A model generated the notes under the pieces. It was not told the origin of the DNA, ran no database searches, and saw only the letters and a program-made list of their open reading frames with translations. A stretch of 18,809 bases of DNA, taken from contig JAJXYW010000192.1 in NCBI GenBank assembly GCA_021780415.1, forward strand, positions 1 to 18,809. Direction: 5' to 3'. Positions 6,916-14,896 of the stretch are shown here, piece after piece; the stretch's first letter is position 1; every line of letters starts with the position of its first letter. The translations under genes and the position numbers were made by a program. The DNA is from Acidobacteriota bacterium. Its GTDB lineage: Bacteria > Acidobacteriota > Terriglobia > Terriglobales > Acidobacteriaceae.

Positions 6916-7575
6916 ATGAGATTTTGCAAAAGCTTCGTGATCGTTTTGTTGGGACTTGGGTGTGCCGTTGCGGCGCGGGCCCAGGCGGGTGTCTATATCG
7001 GTTTTCAAGCGACGGAGCTTCGTGGCATGACGTGCTTCGATCCGCAGGGTCAGTGCTCGAGTGTAGGTGGCCAGGTGAATCCTCAAGGATTTGAGGCAGG
7101 TGCCTACTATGACTTCCGCAACGTTGGGCCGATGCGGCTGGGCGTGGATTTTCGTGGTGGGACGCAGCGCTCGAACAAGTCGGCGACGAGTTCGGGCGGC
7201 GGTAGCGATGCGACGGGATTCAATAATGTGTTGTTGGGCGTGCGAGGTTCCTTTCGGACGCGGTACTCGTGGATGAATCCGTACGTGCAGATGTCGGCGG
7301 GCTATGCGAAGAGCAATGCGTCGCTGCCATTTGGAGCCATTGCGCCGGGTTCCGTGGTTCCGAATCCGCCGCGGCTGGAGGATAACTTTTTGGTGTATGA
7401 AGGCCTGGCAGGCTTCAACATTCACATCTTTCCGATGATTGATCTGCGGCCGATCGAGCTTGGGTTGGGCAACATGAATCGCATTGGAAGCGGCGGAACC
7501 GTGGACGGACCGCCCTCGATTTTCCTGATGTCGATTGGAGCGTCGGTGGTGTTCCATATGCCAACGTCGCGGTAG
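6916..7575 (+). CDS. Predicted outer-membrane beta-barrel protein
   Basis: A 219-residue exported protein with no assigned function. The start at 6916 gives a clean signal peptide, MRFCKSFVIVLLGLGCAVAA then RAQA, with cleavage after AQA. An in-frame start at 6763 would overlap ftsA and bury the signal peptide. The mature part alternates polar and hydrophobic residues as in 8-stranded OmpA/Opa-like barrels: VYIGFQATELRG, FEAGAYYDF, MRLGVDFRGGTQ, NNVLLGVRGSF, NPYVQMSAGYAKS, LVYEGLAGFNIHIF, IDLRPIELGLGNMN and a last strand IFLMSIGASVVFHM. The cysteines in MTCFDPQGQCSS may form a loop disulphide. Family naming beyond outer-membrane beta-barrel is not possible by eye. It lies 136 bp after ftsA and 144 bp before ftsZ on the same strand, an unusual place, and may have its own promoter just upstream. 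Confidence 0.75.
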   Translation: MRFCKSFVIVLLGLGCAVAARAQAGVYIGFQATELRGMTCFDPQGQCSSVGGQVNPQGFEAGAYYDFRNVGPMRLGVDFRGGTQRSNKSATSSGGGSDATGFNNVLLGVRGSFRTRYSWMNPYVQMSAGYAKSNASLPFGAIAPGSVVPNPPRLEDNFLVYEGLAGFNIHIFPMIDLRPIELGLGNMNRIGSGGTVDGPPSIFLMSIGASVVFHMPTSR

Positions 7576-7704
7576 TTGCGAGATGAGAGGGAGCCGGCGT
7601 TGGATGGTGATGACGCCGGTAACCGAAGTAGATGCGGGCGAGGCGCAGGAAAGGCCTCAAGCGCATAAGTAGCATGGAATGAAGAGAAGTTATTCGCAAA
7701 CGCC

Positions 7705-7711
7705 TAAGGAG
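7705..7711 (+). promoter_or_regulatory. Strong ribosome binding site of ftsZ
   Basis: TAAGGAG, 8 nt before the ATG at 7720. It is the best Shine-Dalgarno on the + strand of the window and fixes the ftsZ start, including the unusual N-terminal extension. Confidence 0.85.
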
Positions 7712-7719
7712 ATACGCAT

Positions 7720-9594
7720 ATGCCCCTGCCGCATGAAGACGCGCCCGGCGTGAAGCCACAAGACGCACTCGGTGCCAAGCCACAGGACTCACTGCGCATT
7801 CATTATCACGAGGAGCCGCAACGGAACGCGCGGATCAAGGTGATTGGCGTGGGCGGCGGCGGGAACAACGCGATCAACCGGATGATTGCGGCGCAGGTGG
7901 AAGGCGTGGAGTTTATTTCGGCGAACACGGATGTGCAGGCGCTGGAGGGATCGAATGCGCCGATCAAGCTACAGTTGGGCGTGAAGCTGACGAGCGGGCT
8001 GGGCGCGGGGGCGAATCCGGATATTGGCCGGCGAGCGGCGCTGGAGGACTCGGACAAGATCATTGAGGCGCTGGAAGGCGCGGACATGGTGTTTGTGACG
8101 GCGGGGCTGGGTGGAGGAACAGGGACGGGCGCTGCTCCGGTGATTGCTTCGCTGGCGAGCGAGATGGGAGCGCTGACGATTGCGGTGGTGACGCGGCCGT
8201 TTGCGTTTGAAGGCAAGCGCCGGGCGATGCAGGCTGAGCGCGGATTGCAGGAACTGCTGGAGTCGGTCGATACGCTGATCGTGATTCCGAACGACAAGCT
8301 GCTGACGACGGCCAAGGACGCGGGGTTCTTCGAGAGCTTCCGAATTGCAGACGATATTTTGCGCCAGGGCGTGCAGGGGATCTCGGACATTATTACGATT
8401 CCGGGGGTGATCAATCGTGACTTTGCGGATGTGAAGACGACGATGGCGGGGATGGGCTATTCGGTGATGGGGACGGCGGTGCGGTCGGGGCCGGACCGGG
8501 CACGCGAGGCGGCGATGGCTGCAATTGCGTCGCCGCTGCTGGAGGCCGGAGCGATTGATGGAGCGCGCGGAATTCTGATCAATATCACCGGGTCGAGCAG
8601 CCTGAAGCTGAGTGAGGTGATTGAGGCGTCGTCGATTATCCAGGAGGCGGCGCACGAGGACGCGAATATCATCTTCGGGGCGGTGCTGGATGAGACGTTT
8701 GGCGACGACGTGAAGTTTACGGTGATCGCGACGGGGTTTCGTGAGGCGATGCCGGCGCGGCGGGAACGCATGATGGCTGCTGCTGCTCTGCCGACGGCGC
8801 ACCATGAGGTTGTTGCGCCCAGGGTCGTGTCGCGGCCGCTGGTGCCAAGGTCTGAGCGCGAGGCGGAGCAGGTAGAAGAGTCGACACCGCCGTTGATCTT
8901 CGCATCGCAGGCGGGGGCACCGGCGATCCGGTTTGCGAGTGAGATGGAAGTGGAAGAGACGGTGGCTGGTGCAACGGCCGCGGAGTCGAAGGTTGCGGAG
9001 CCGGTGGAGTCGGTGGTGGAGGCTCGGGTGCAACGGCAGGCGTATCCGGTGTCGTCCTACTATGAGACGGCGCGGCAACAGGCGTGGCAGTCGCCGTCGC
9101 TGCGGATTGAGTTTGCGCCACATGTGGAGGAGCCCTATCAGCAGCCCGGGGTGCGGTCGTCCGAAGCGATGACGGCGGAGCCGCGGACGGAGATTCAGGC
9201 GGAGACGGGAGCTGCGGCGATACCGGTTCCGGTGGTGGTAGAGCACATTCCTCAGGCTGTGGAGGAGAGTGCGATGGAGACATCGAGACCAGCCGCTGAG
9301 GGAGATGGCGGCGCGGAGATGCAAGGTGCCGGTGAGCGTGTGGCTCAGGCTGCCGGCTATGATGCGCCGGTGACGAGGCCGTCGACTCCCGAACTGATTC
9401 CGGTGCGAGCGTCGGTGTTCGACGATGATTTTTTTCGCAGGCCGAGGGAGGATGCAGCGGTGAAGCCGACTGAAGATGCGGCTTCCAAGCCCTGGCCGGA
9501 TGCGAGGATTCCGTCGTTTTCGGGATATGCGGCGGAGTCCGGTGCGGAGAATGATGATCTGGATATTCCGGCATTTCTGAGGCGGAAGACATAA
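7720..9594 (+). CDS. ftsZ: FtsZ, tubulin-like division GTPase with very long C-terminal linker
   Basis: FtsZ, 624 residues against about 380 in E. coli. It polymerises into the cytokinetic Z-ring on FtsA. Residues 1-37 are an extension containing a tandem octad, GVKPQDAL then GAKPQDSL (10-25). The GTPase domain starts at [19 protein letters not shown] (about 37-55) and carries the tubulin signature [15 protein letters not shown] (about 129), [20 protein letters not shown] and the T7-loop region. The activation domain ends near [13 protein letters not shown] (about residue 345). About 265 residues of Glu/Pro/Ala/Val-rich disordered linker follow, and the chain ends in [13 protein letters not shown], the conserved peptide that binds FtsA and other partners. 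The start is supported by a strong Shine-Dalgarno. The extra mass is all in the linker, which varies widely between phyla. Confidence 0.97.
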   Translation: MPLPHEDAPGVKPQDALGAKPQDSLRIHYHEEPQRNARIKVIGVGGGGNNAINRMIAAQVEGVEFISANTDVQALEGSNAPIKLQLGVKLTSGLGAGANPDIGRRAALEDSDKIIEALEGADMVFVTAGLGGGTGTGAAPVIASLASEMGALTIAVVTRPFAFEGKRRAMQAERGLQELLESVDTLIVIPNDKLLTTAKDAGFFESFRIADDILRQGVQGISDIITIPGVINRDFADVKTTMAGMGYSVMGTAVRSGPDRAREAAMAAIASPLLEAGAIDGARGILINITGSSSLKLSEVIEASSIIQEAAHEDANIIFGAVLDETFGDDVKFTVIATGFREAMPARRERMMAAAALPTAHHEVVAPRVVSRPLVPRSEREAEQVEESTPPLIFASQAGAPAIRFASEMEVEETVAGATAAESKVAEPVESVVEARVQRQAYPVSSYYETARQQAWQSPSLRIEFAPHVEEPYQQPGVRSSEAMTAEPRTEIQAETGAAAIPVPVVVEHIPQAVEESAMETSRPAAEGDGGAEMQGAGERVAQAAGYDAPVTRPSTPELIPVRASVFDDDFFRRPREDAAVKPTEDAASKPWPDARIPSFSGYAAESGAENDDLDIPAFLRRKT

Positions 9595-9623
9595 CGAGGT
9601 TTGAAGCTGGCCGTAGTTGGTTG

Positions 9624-9722
9624 ATGGGAAAACGGGAGCGAAGACCCATGTTCAGGCGGGAAGTGGTTTCCTTCACCGTGTTTGTGGTTGCGGACGCCAA
9701 TGTGGCGAGACGTGAATCCTAG
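9624..9722 (+). CDS. Possible 32-residue ORF between ftsZ and the transpeptidase
   Basis: An ATG-to-TAG frame encoding MGKRERRPMFRREVVSFTVF and a short polar end. It has a basic N-terminus and a brief hydrophobic stretch but no convincing Shine-Dalgarno and no recognised relatives. It occupies most of the 161-bp gap. Chance is quite likely. Confidence 0.15.
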   Translation: MGKRERRPMFRREVVSFTVFVVADANVARRES

Positions 9723-9755
9723 AAGATGCAGGAAGAACGGTAGAGAAGAGAGTCG

Positions 9756-11009
9756 ATGGGACGGAGAATTTCAGGGCTGGTGATGTTGTTGCTGTTGCTT
9801 GCGGGCGGCGTGCGCGCGGGTGCGGCGATGGTGCCGGCAAAGCATAAGACCCATGCTGCGACGACGACGGTGCATCATACGGCTGCGCATGGTTCGCGCA
9901 GTACGCATCGCGTGGCGAGCAGGCGACGGGTGGCTGCGAGTTCTGCGGCTCATGGGAGCGCCGGGGTGGTGCGCGTGAGCGGGCACCGGCGTCGGCGGAC
10001 TCGATACTATGGGGAGCGGTTTACGGCGAACAGCTTTGCGGATGTTGCCGCGCTGACGGCGGGGGATGTGACGGCAGGGGAAGATCCGGTAGTGCGTGAG
10101 GCCGCGATCCAGGCGCTGGGCAATATGAATGGCACGGTGCTGGCGATCGATCCTTCGAGTGGAAGGATTCTGGCGATGGTGAACCAGCGGCTGGCGCTGA
10201 GTGCGGGTGCGGAGCCTTGCTCGACGATCAAGGTGTCGGTGGCGCTGGCGGCGTTGAAGGAGGGGTTGATCAAGGCGGATACGCCGGTGAACCTGGGGGG
10301 ACACTACTCGGTGGACCTGACCCACGCGCTGGCACGGTCGATCAATCTGTACTTTGAGGTGCTGGGGCGCACGATGGGCTTTGACCGCGTGAAGCACTAT
10401 GCGAATGAGTTCGGCCTGGGTGAGCTGGCGGGGTACAACATTGCGGGCGAGCACCTGGGGGTGTATCCGGATACGGCGCTGCCGGCGGCCAATGGCGGCG
10501 TGGGACGGATGTGCTCGTTTGGCGAGAGCATCAGCATGACGCCGCTGCAACTGGGAGCGTTGGTGAGTGCGATTGCGAACGGAGGGACGCTGTATTATTT
10601 GCAGCATCCGACGACGCAGGCCGAGGTTGCGGACTTCCAGCCGAAGGTGAAACGGCTGCTGGATATCAAGGATGTAATCCCACAGATTTTGCCCGGTATG
10701 CAGGGAGCGGTGGACTTTTCCAATGGCACTGCGCGGTCGCTGCGGACGAACTTCGAGCAGTTTCCGGTGTTCGGGAAGACGGGGACGTGCTCGGATAACG
10801 GGACGCGGTTTGGCTGGTTTGTGAGCTATGGCGATGCGCCGACGGGGCGGATCGTTACGGTCGTGTTTCTGGAAGGCGGAAGGGCAACGTTCGGACCCAA
10901 GGCTGCGGAGTTGACGGGTGCGTTCTATCGCGCGATGTATGACCGGAACTTCTTCCAGTCGAGGACGGAGACGACGGCTTCGGTTCAGGGCGGCGGCGTC
11001 GTGCGGTGA
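9756..11009 (+). CDS. Secreted stand-alone penicillin-binding transpeptidase-domain protein
   Basis: A 417-residue exported SxxK-family acyltransferase, probably a periplasmic DD-transpeptidase. A signal peptide (MGRRISGLVMLLLLLAGGVR, about 1-24) is followed by about 75 residues of Arg/His/Ala/Ser low complexity, then the transpeptidase fold. Active-site motifs: nucleophile Ser156 in CSTIK (Lys159), SIN at 195-197 and KTG at 341-343. GTVLAIDPSSGRILAMVNQR before the nucleophile and FGESISMTPLQLGALVSAIANGG between the second and third motifs are typical of PBP transpeptidase domains (PF00905). The N-terminal glycosyltransferase of class A and the large pedestal domain of class B PBPs are both missing, so it is shorter than FtsI. 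Ser156 follows PC rather than the usual PG. A class D-like beta-lactamase is a less likely alternative because of the PBP-like middle section. It follows ftsZ on the same strand. Confidence 0.85.
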   Translation: MGRRISGLVMLLLLLAGGVRAGAAMVPAKHKTHAATTTVHHTAAHGSRSTHRVASRRRVAASSAAHGSAGVVRVSGHRRRRTRYYGERFTANSFADVAALTAGDVTAGEDPVVREAAIQALGNMNGTVLAIDPSSGRILAMVNQRLALSAGAEPCSTIKVSVALAALKEGLIKADTPVNLGGHYSVDLTHALARSINLYFEVLGRTMGFDRVKHYANEFGLGELAGYNIAGEHLGVYPDTALPAANGGVGRMCSFGESISMTPLQLGALVSAIANGGTLYYLQHPTTQAEVADFQPKVKRLLDIKDVIPQILPGMQGAVDFSNGTARSLRTNFEQFPVFGKTGTCSDNGTRFGWFVSYGDAPTGRIVTVVFLEGGRATFGPKAAELTGAFYRAMYDRNFFQSRTETTASVQGGGVVR

Positions 11010-11089
11010 GCGTTTGTGTGCTGTGAATTCTGCCGGAGCAGTCGCATCCTAGCGGATGAAGCAGTGGGTGGATGAGGCAGTGGCTCGCG

Positions 11090-12697
11090 ATGAAGATTCT
11101 GACAGCGGAAGAGATGGGCGCGGCGGACCGGCGGTCGGTGGAGGCTGGCGTGGCCGTGGAGCAGTTGATGGAAGCCGCGGGCTCGGCGGTGGCACGGTTC
11201 TGCCTGCGGCGGTTTGAGGGCGATGGGCTGGTGGTGGTGCTGGCCGGCAAGGGAAATAATGGCGGGGATGGGATGGTCGCGGCGCGGCACCTGGCCGAGG
11301 CTGGACGACGGGTGCGCGTGGCGCTGCTGTCGGGTCCTGCGCGGACGGCGGGAGTTGAAATGGGCGGGGTGGAGTTGCATGAGATTTCGGATGAGGTGGG
11401 GCTGAGGGCGGCGCTGGAGGGTGCGGCGCTGGTGATCGATGCGGTGGTGGGGACGGGGTTCAGGCCGCCGTTGCGAGGGCTGGCGGCGGTGGCGCAGGGG
11501 TTGCTGGCGGCGAGCAGCGTGCCGGTGGTGGCGGTGGATCTGCCGAGCGGGTGGGATGCGGATTCGATGGAGGGATGGGCCGAGGGGGCGTTTCGGGCGG
11601 ACGCTGTGGTGACTTTTGCCGCTCCTAAGCTGGCGCATGTGTTCGGGCATTTGACTGCCGGGAAGACGTTTGGGCCGGTGGTGGTGGCGGGGATTGGGAC
11701 GCCGGAAGAGGCGATTGTCTCGGCCAGCGGATTGACGTGGGGTGGGAGTGCGAAGGCGATTGCGGAGAAGCCGCGCGCGATCAATGGGAACAAGGGCCGG
11801 CTGGGGCATGTGCTGGTGGTGGGTGGGGCGTCGGGGAAGGCAGGCGCGCCGTCGATGGCGAGTGTGGCTGCGATGCGTGCTGGCGCCGGGTTGGTGACGG
11901 CCGCGGTGCCGCGGGAGATTTTGTCCACGGTGGCAGCCGTGGCGCCAGAGATGATGCTGACGCCGCTGGCGACGGAGGATTCGGGTGGGCTGGCGATGGA
12001 GATGCTCGGGAAAGAGCCGCTGGCGAGGCTGCTGACAGGGATTACGGTGGTGGGCATTGGGCCGGGGCTGGGGCAGGAGGGGACGACTCCGGAGTGGGTG
12101 CGCGCGTTCGTGGACCGGGTGACGCTGCCGATGGTGATTGATGCGGATGCGCTGAATGCGTTTGCAGGGAAGTCCATGCTGCTGAAGGATTTAGTGAAGG
12201 ATGCGCAGACCAGGGGGAAGCCTCGGACGCTGGTGCTGACACCGCATCCGGGGGAGATGGCGAGGCTGGTGGGGATGACGGTGAAGGAGGTCGAGGCGGA
12301 TCGCGTGGGGCTGGCGCGGCGGTTTGCGACTGAGCACGGCGTAACCCTGGTGCTGAAGGGCTGGCGCACGCTGGTGGCGCATCCGAATGGGAGAATTGCT
12401 GTGAATACGACGGGGAATCCGTCGATGGCCAAGGGCGGGAGCGGCGACATCCTGACGGGAGTCGTGGCCGCGATGCTGGCTCAGTATGGGGCGGAGGACA
12501 CGGAGGCGGCGGTGGAGGCGGCGGTGTTTCTGCATGGGCTGGCCGGGGACTTTGCGTGCCTCGCGCAGGACGAGCACACGGTGCTGGCGATGGATACGGT
12601 GGGGCACCTGTGGCAGGCGTTTCGCGCACGGGTGACTGATGCTGAAGGGTTTACCTGGATTTCGGGGACAGCGACGAATAGGACAGGGGAGCGATGA
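11090..12697 (+). CDS. nnr: Bifunctional NAD(P)HX epimerase / ADP-dependent NAD(P)HX dehydratase
   Basis: A 535-residue fusion that repairs hydrated NADH and NADPH. The N-terminal YjeF_N domain interconverts the R and S epimers; the C-terminal ribokinase-like domain dehydrates S-NAD(P)HX using ADP. Epimerase marks: MKILTAEEMGAADRRSVEAG, VVLAGKGNNGGDGMVAARHL (about 49-68) and VAVDLPSGWDADS (about 147). Dehydratase marks: NKGRLGHVLVVGGASGKAGA (about 233), AGAGLVTAAVP, GIGPGLGQ, VIDADALNAFAG, LTPHPGEMARLVGM (about 383) and GNPSMAKGGSGDILTGVVAA (about 443-462) with the catalytic Asp in GSGD. The start at 11090 begins at the usual MKILTA position; an ATG at 11072 would add six residues. Neither has a strong Shine-Dalgarno. 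The stop overlaps the tsaE start by ATGA. Confidence 0.94.
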   Translation: MKILTAEEMGAADRRSVEAGVAVEQLMEAAGSAVARFCLRRFEGDGLVVVLAGKGNNGGDGMVAARHLAEAGRRVRVALLSGPARTAGVEMGGVELHEISDEVGLRAALEGAALVIDAVVGTGFRPPLRGLAAVAQGLLAASSVPVVAVDLPSGWDADSMEGWAEGAFRADAVVTFAAPKLAHVFGHLTAGKTFGPVVVAGIGTPEEAIVSASGLTWGGSAKAIAEKPRAINGNKGRLGHVLVVGGASGKAGAPSMASVAAMRAGAGLVTAAVPREILSTVAAVAPEMMLTPLATEDSGGLAMEMLGKEPLARLLTGITVVGIGPGLGQEGTTPEWVRAFVDRVTLPMVIDADALNAFAGKSMLLKDLVKDAQTRGKPRTLVLTPHPGEMARLVGMTVKEVEADRVGLARRFATEHGVTLVLKGWRTLVAHPNGRIAVNTTGNPSMAKGGSGDILTGVVAAMLAQYGAEDTEAAVEAAVFLHGLAGDFACLAQDEHTVLAMDTVGHLWQAFRARVTDAEGFTWISGTATNRTGER

Positions 12698-13137
12698 AGG
12701 AGTGGATTCGGGAGAAGCGACTGCGCACACGCAGCGAAAATGGAACTCTGAGCATGGGGGAGCTGCTCTCAGAGCTGCTGCCGGCGCCGAAGCTGGTGGT
12801 GCTGCGAGGGGATCTGGGCATGGGGAAGACTACCCTGGTGCGCGGGATCGCTGCGGCTTTAGGTGCAGATTCAAAAGAGGTTACAAGCCCTACGTTTACC
12901 TTGGTGCATGAGTACAAGGGGCGGAAGACGCGGCTGATTCACCTGGATGTGTATCGGCTGGAGACGGAGCGGGAACTCGAAGGGATTGGGTTGTGGGAGA
13001 TGGCCGAGGCTCCTGATGCGCTGGTGATGGTGGAGTGGGGCGACCGGTTTGCGAGCGTGATGGAGCGGGCCGATGCGGAAATCGAGATGACCCAGGGGGA
13101 GACGGAGAACGAGCGGCTGCTGCGGGTGCGCTGGTAG
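12694..13137 (+). CDS. tsaE: tRNA t6A biosynthesis ATPase TsaE
   Basis: TsaE, 147 residues, the usual size. It is the ATPase that works with TsaB and TsaD to make N6-threonylcarbamoyladenosine at position 37 of ANN-decoding tRNAs. The Walker A motif is RGDLGMGKTTLVRGIAAALG (38-57), followed by the conserved TSPTFTLVHEY (64-74), HLDVYRLE (83-90), ELEGIGLWE and VEWGDRF. Its ATG shares four bases with the nnr stop (ATGA at 12694-12697), indicating translational coupling; nnr-tsaE is a recurrent pairing. A strong terminator 29 bp after the stop closes the unit. tsaB is not in the window. Confidence 0.95.
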   Translation: MKEWIREKRLRTRSENGTLSMGELLSELLPAPKLVVLRGDLGMGKTTLVRGIAAALGADSKEVTSPTFTLVHEYKGRKTRLIHLDVYRLETERELEGIGLWEMAEAPDALVMVEWGDRFASVMERADAEIEMTQGETENERLLRVRW

Positions 13138-13166
13138 ATGCAGACGGTAGACAGGTAGAGAAACGA

Positions 13167-13199
13167 CAAAGGCCGCGATTGGATCACGGCCTTTGTTTT
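13167..13199. terminator. Terminator shared by tsaE and the 34-residue minus-strand gene
   Basis: A 9-bp stem, CAAAGGCCG (13167-13175) with CGGCCTTTG (13187-13195), extends inward by three more pairs after a mismatch. TTTTGTTGT follows on the + strand. On the minus strand the hairpin starts 18 bp after the small gene's stop and is followed by TCGTTTCTCT. It separates two convergent genes. Confidence 0.85.
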
Positions 13200-13213
13200 G
13201 TTGTGGTTGGGAC

Positions 13214-13318
13214 TTAGTAGCGGGCGTGCCAGTCGGCGTTGGTGCGATCACGGATGGCGATGAAGCTCGGGACAAAGATGGTGGAAGCGGATGCAAGTGC
13301 GAGCAATGCGAAGTACAT
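13214..13318 (-). CDS. Predicted 34-residue membrane miniprotein
   Basis: A short gene, well supported for its size. The ATG at 13316-13318 is preceded at 5 nt by a full AGGAGA Shine-Dalgarno (13324-13329). The product is MYFALLALASASTIFVPSFI followed by AIRDRTNADWHARY and a TAA stop. Residues 2-22 are hydrophobic and can form one membrane helix; the end is charged (Arg, Asp, His, Arg) and aromatic. A terminator hairpin lies 18 bp past the stop in the right orientation. Ribosome binding site, start, stop and terminator thus form a complete unit in a region otherwise without a gene. I recognise no family. A role as a small regulator or stabiliser of a membrane complex is only an analogy with other bacterial miniproteins. 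Confidence 0.65.
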   Translation of the reverse strand: MYFALLALASASTIFVPSFIAIRDRTNADWHARY

Positions 13319-13323
13319 TTGGT

Positions 13324-13329
13324 TCTCCT
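13324..13329 (-). promoter_or_regulatory. Shine-Dalgarno of the 34-residue gene
   Basis: AGGAGA on the minus strand, 5 nt before the ATG at 13318. It is the main argument that this tiny frame is translated. Confidence 0.75.
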
Positions 13330-13726
13330 GTGGCGCGCGCGACCGGTCAGGCCGGGATTGCGGCGCTCTACTACAACGTTGGTTATCAGTGATGGTCGTC
13401 CGTGCGGGCGGTGATGAGGTCTTGACTCAGCCGTCGCGGTCGCGGGAGTAAATTTGAGGCCTATGCCGTCCCGGTTTGTTCGCCAGGGACTCTGCTGGTA
13501 CTGCGTCGCTCGCTCGGTTTAGAGGAGCGATTGCAGTTTCTGTGCACATAACCTTCTACGGATCAGAGTGCGCGATGGTTTCATTCGATTCAAACTTTTA
13601 TCGGTCAACTTGATCGTTATTCGCACGCTGCCCCCTAGTTTATTGGGAAAAGCGGGTCGAATTCGCTCTGAAGGGTAATACGGGGGGTGGAGGGGTTTGG
13701 TTCCGTGGAGGGAGGGAATGCGGATT
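13330..13726. other. About 400 bp with no recognisable gene
   Basis: Lies between the small minus-strand gene and the 3' end of the methyltransferase. No frame shows coding character. The part around 13540-13680 is visibly AT-richer than the surroundings. TTGACT at 13422-13427 has TAAATT only at a 21-bp spacing, too far for a normal promoter. I see no RNA gene or repeat here. Confidence 0.5.
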
Positions 13727-14467
13727 TTATTGGGGTTTGCGGCCAGTGAAGCGGTAGATGGCGCAGAGTTCGTCGCCGGTGGAGCCGTATTCCTTTTGCT
13801 GGGCGATGGCGGCGAGGTCGGCGACGTGGTCGGCGGGGGACATGGCGACGGAACCCATCCAGAGGCGGGTGAAGGCGGGGTGGTGGTCGAGGTAGGAGTC
13901 GTGCTCGGCGTTGGCGTATAGGAGGTCAAAAGGTTGAGAATGAGTGGCTTGCGAGGTCTCGATGTGACGGAGGAAGCGGCGGAGGAGGGGGAGTTCGAAG
14001 GGGTGGAAGAGAAAGGCGAGGGTGGGTTCGAGGGGGAGGGGGTGGGTGGTTGCGTCGGCGTGATGGAGGGTGAGCGGGGAGAGGGCGTTGGCTTGTAAGT
14101 CGTTGTTCCAGAGGGAGATGTTGGCGTTGGCGATGCGGGCGAGGTCGGGGTTGAGCTCGACGCCTTCGACGCGCAGGAAGGGGAACTGGGAGGCGAGGAG
14201 CAGGGCGCGGCCTTTGCCGGCGCCGATGTCGAGGAAGACTGTCTTTTCGATGGGGAAAGGGGTGGTGCGGTGGAGCCAGATGTCTAACAAACCATGGAGG
14301 ATAGAAGGGGCTACGCCGTAGTAGGCGGTGAGCTCTTCGAGCTTGGCGGAGGTGCCCTGGACGATGACGGAGCCGGGGATGAGGCCGGAGGTGTCGGTGC
14401 CGTGGAGCTGGTCGAAGGGATGGATGACGGGAGGGTGGGGCATGACATGGATTTTGGATCGGGACAT
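13727..14467 (-). CDS. Class I SAM-dependent methyltransferase-like protein
   Basis: A 246-residue protein with a Rossmann-type SAM-binding core. Motif I is VFLDIGAGKGRALLLASQFP (about 77-96), followed by the acidic ribose-binding residue in VEGVELNPDLARIANAN (Glu104) and an ALSPLTLHHADATT stretch matching motif II/III. The substrate is not predictable. The N-terminal part (FDQLHGTDTSGLI and TAYYGVAPSILHGLLDIW) resembles methyltransferases of unassigned function. I chose the ATG at 14465-14467, with GGAAAG a few bases upstream; the longest frame begins at a TTG at 14527 and would add 20 unconserved residues. It lies 111 bp downstream of a co-directional small gene and may be transcribed with it. 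The DNA is intact. Confidence 0.75.
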   Translation of the reverse strand: MSRSKIHVMPHPPVIHPFDQLHGTDTSGLIPGSVIVQGTSAKLEELTAYYGVAPSILHGLLDIWLHRTTPFPIEKTVFLDIGAGKGRALLLASQFPFLRVEGVELNPDLARIANANISLWNNDLQANALSPLTLHHADATTHPLPLEPTLAFLFHPFELPLLRRFLRHIETSQATHSQPFDLLYANAEHDSYLDHHPAFTRLWMGSVAMSPADHVADLAAIAQQKEYGSTGDELCAIYRFTGRKPQ

Positions 14468-14578
14468 GGGCTTTCCGGGCGAAACTCGTGAGTTTGGTGC
14501 AGGGCTCAGCGCAATGTTGGGCTGCAATTCGACACTCTCAGCACGGTTTTGGGATGCAGGGTGCGGATTTCGTGCAGA

Positions 14579-14896
14579 TTAGAGGATGGGGAAGAGGGCG
14601 GGGAGGAGGGTGACCTGGACGCGGGAGATGGAGGGGAGGCCGAGGAGGCGGTTTTCGATCTGGGCGACGAGTTGGGCGTTGGCGGCGTCGTCGGAGGCGG
14701 GAGCGTGGAGGGTGATGCGGGCGACGAAGCGCGGGGGGAGGCCGGGGATCGTGGAGCCGGGCGCGTCGGGATCAGGGGTGAGTGTGGCGGAGCGGACAAG
14801 GCCGGCGGCGACGATGTTGCGCTGGAGCTGCGCCGGGTTGGGAGCGGGCAGGTAGCAGTCGCGAAGGAGGGTGTGGAGGTCGGGGGTGGGCGTCAT
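14579..14896 (-). CDS. DUF59/MIP18-like small protein
   Basis: A 105-residue protein. NIVAAGLVRSATL (about 28-40), RFVARITLHAPASDDAANAQ (about 56-75) and the closing VAQIENRLLGLPSISRVQVTLLP (about 78-99) follow the strand-helix pattern of the DUF59/MIP18 family (SufT, PaaD and related iron-sulphur maturation factors). In that family the first part reads like NIVDLGLV and the end like LPGVxxVxV. The usual early Asp-Pro-Glu and the conserved cysteine near the middle are not visible, so it is divergent and may not handle metal clusters. The ATG at 14894-14896 has a poor Shine-Dalgarno; an in-frame GTG at 14941 preceded by GAGAGGGTGA is an alternative start. The much longer frame upstream runs through repeats and is probably not translated. 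Confidence 0.5.
   Translation of the reverse strand: MTPTPDLHTLLRDCYLPAPNPAQLQRNIVAAGLVRSATLTPDPDAPGSTIPGLPPRFVARITLHAPASDDAANAQLVAQIENRLLGLPSISRVQVTLLPALFPIL

Noticed and set aside
7594..7619. Hairpin CCGGCGT/ACGCCGG between the barrel gene and ftsZ as a terminator
   Set aside because: A 7-bp stem with a 12-nt loop and no T-run on either strand. It may be weak mRNA structure, but it does not qualify as a terminator.
7969..9324. Minus-strand open frame of 451 codons opposite ftsZ
   Set aside because: Arg/Leu/His-rich shadow of ftsZ with no domain.
11055..11086. 16-bp imperfect tandem repeat before nnr (GATGARGCAGTGG...)
   Set aside because: Only 13 of 16 positions match and there is no further context. 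Likely chance or an old duplication.
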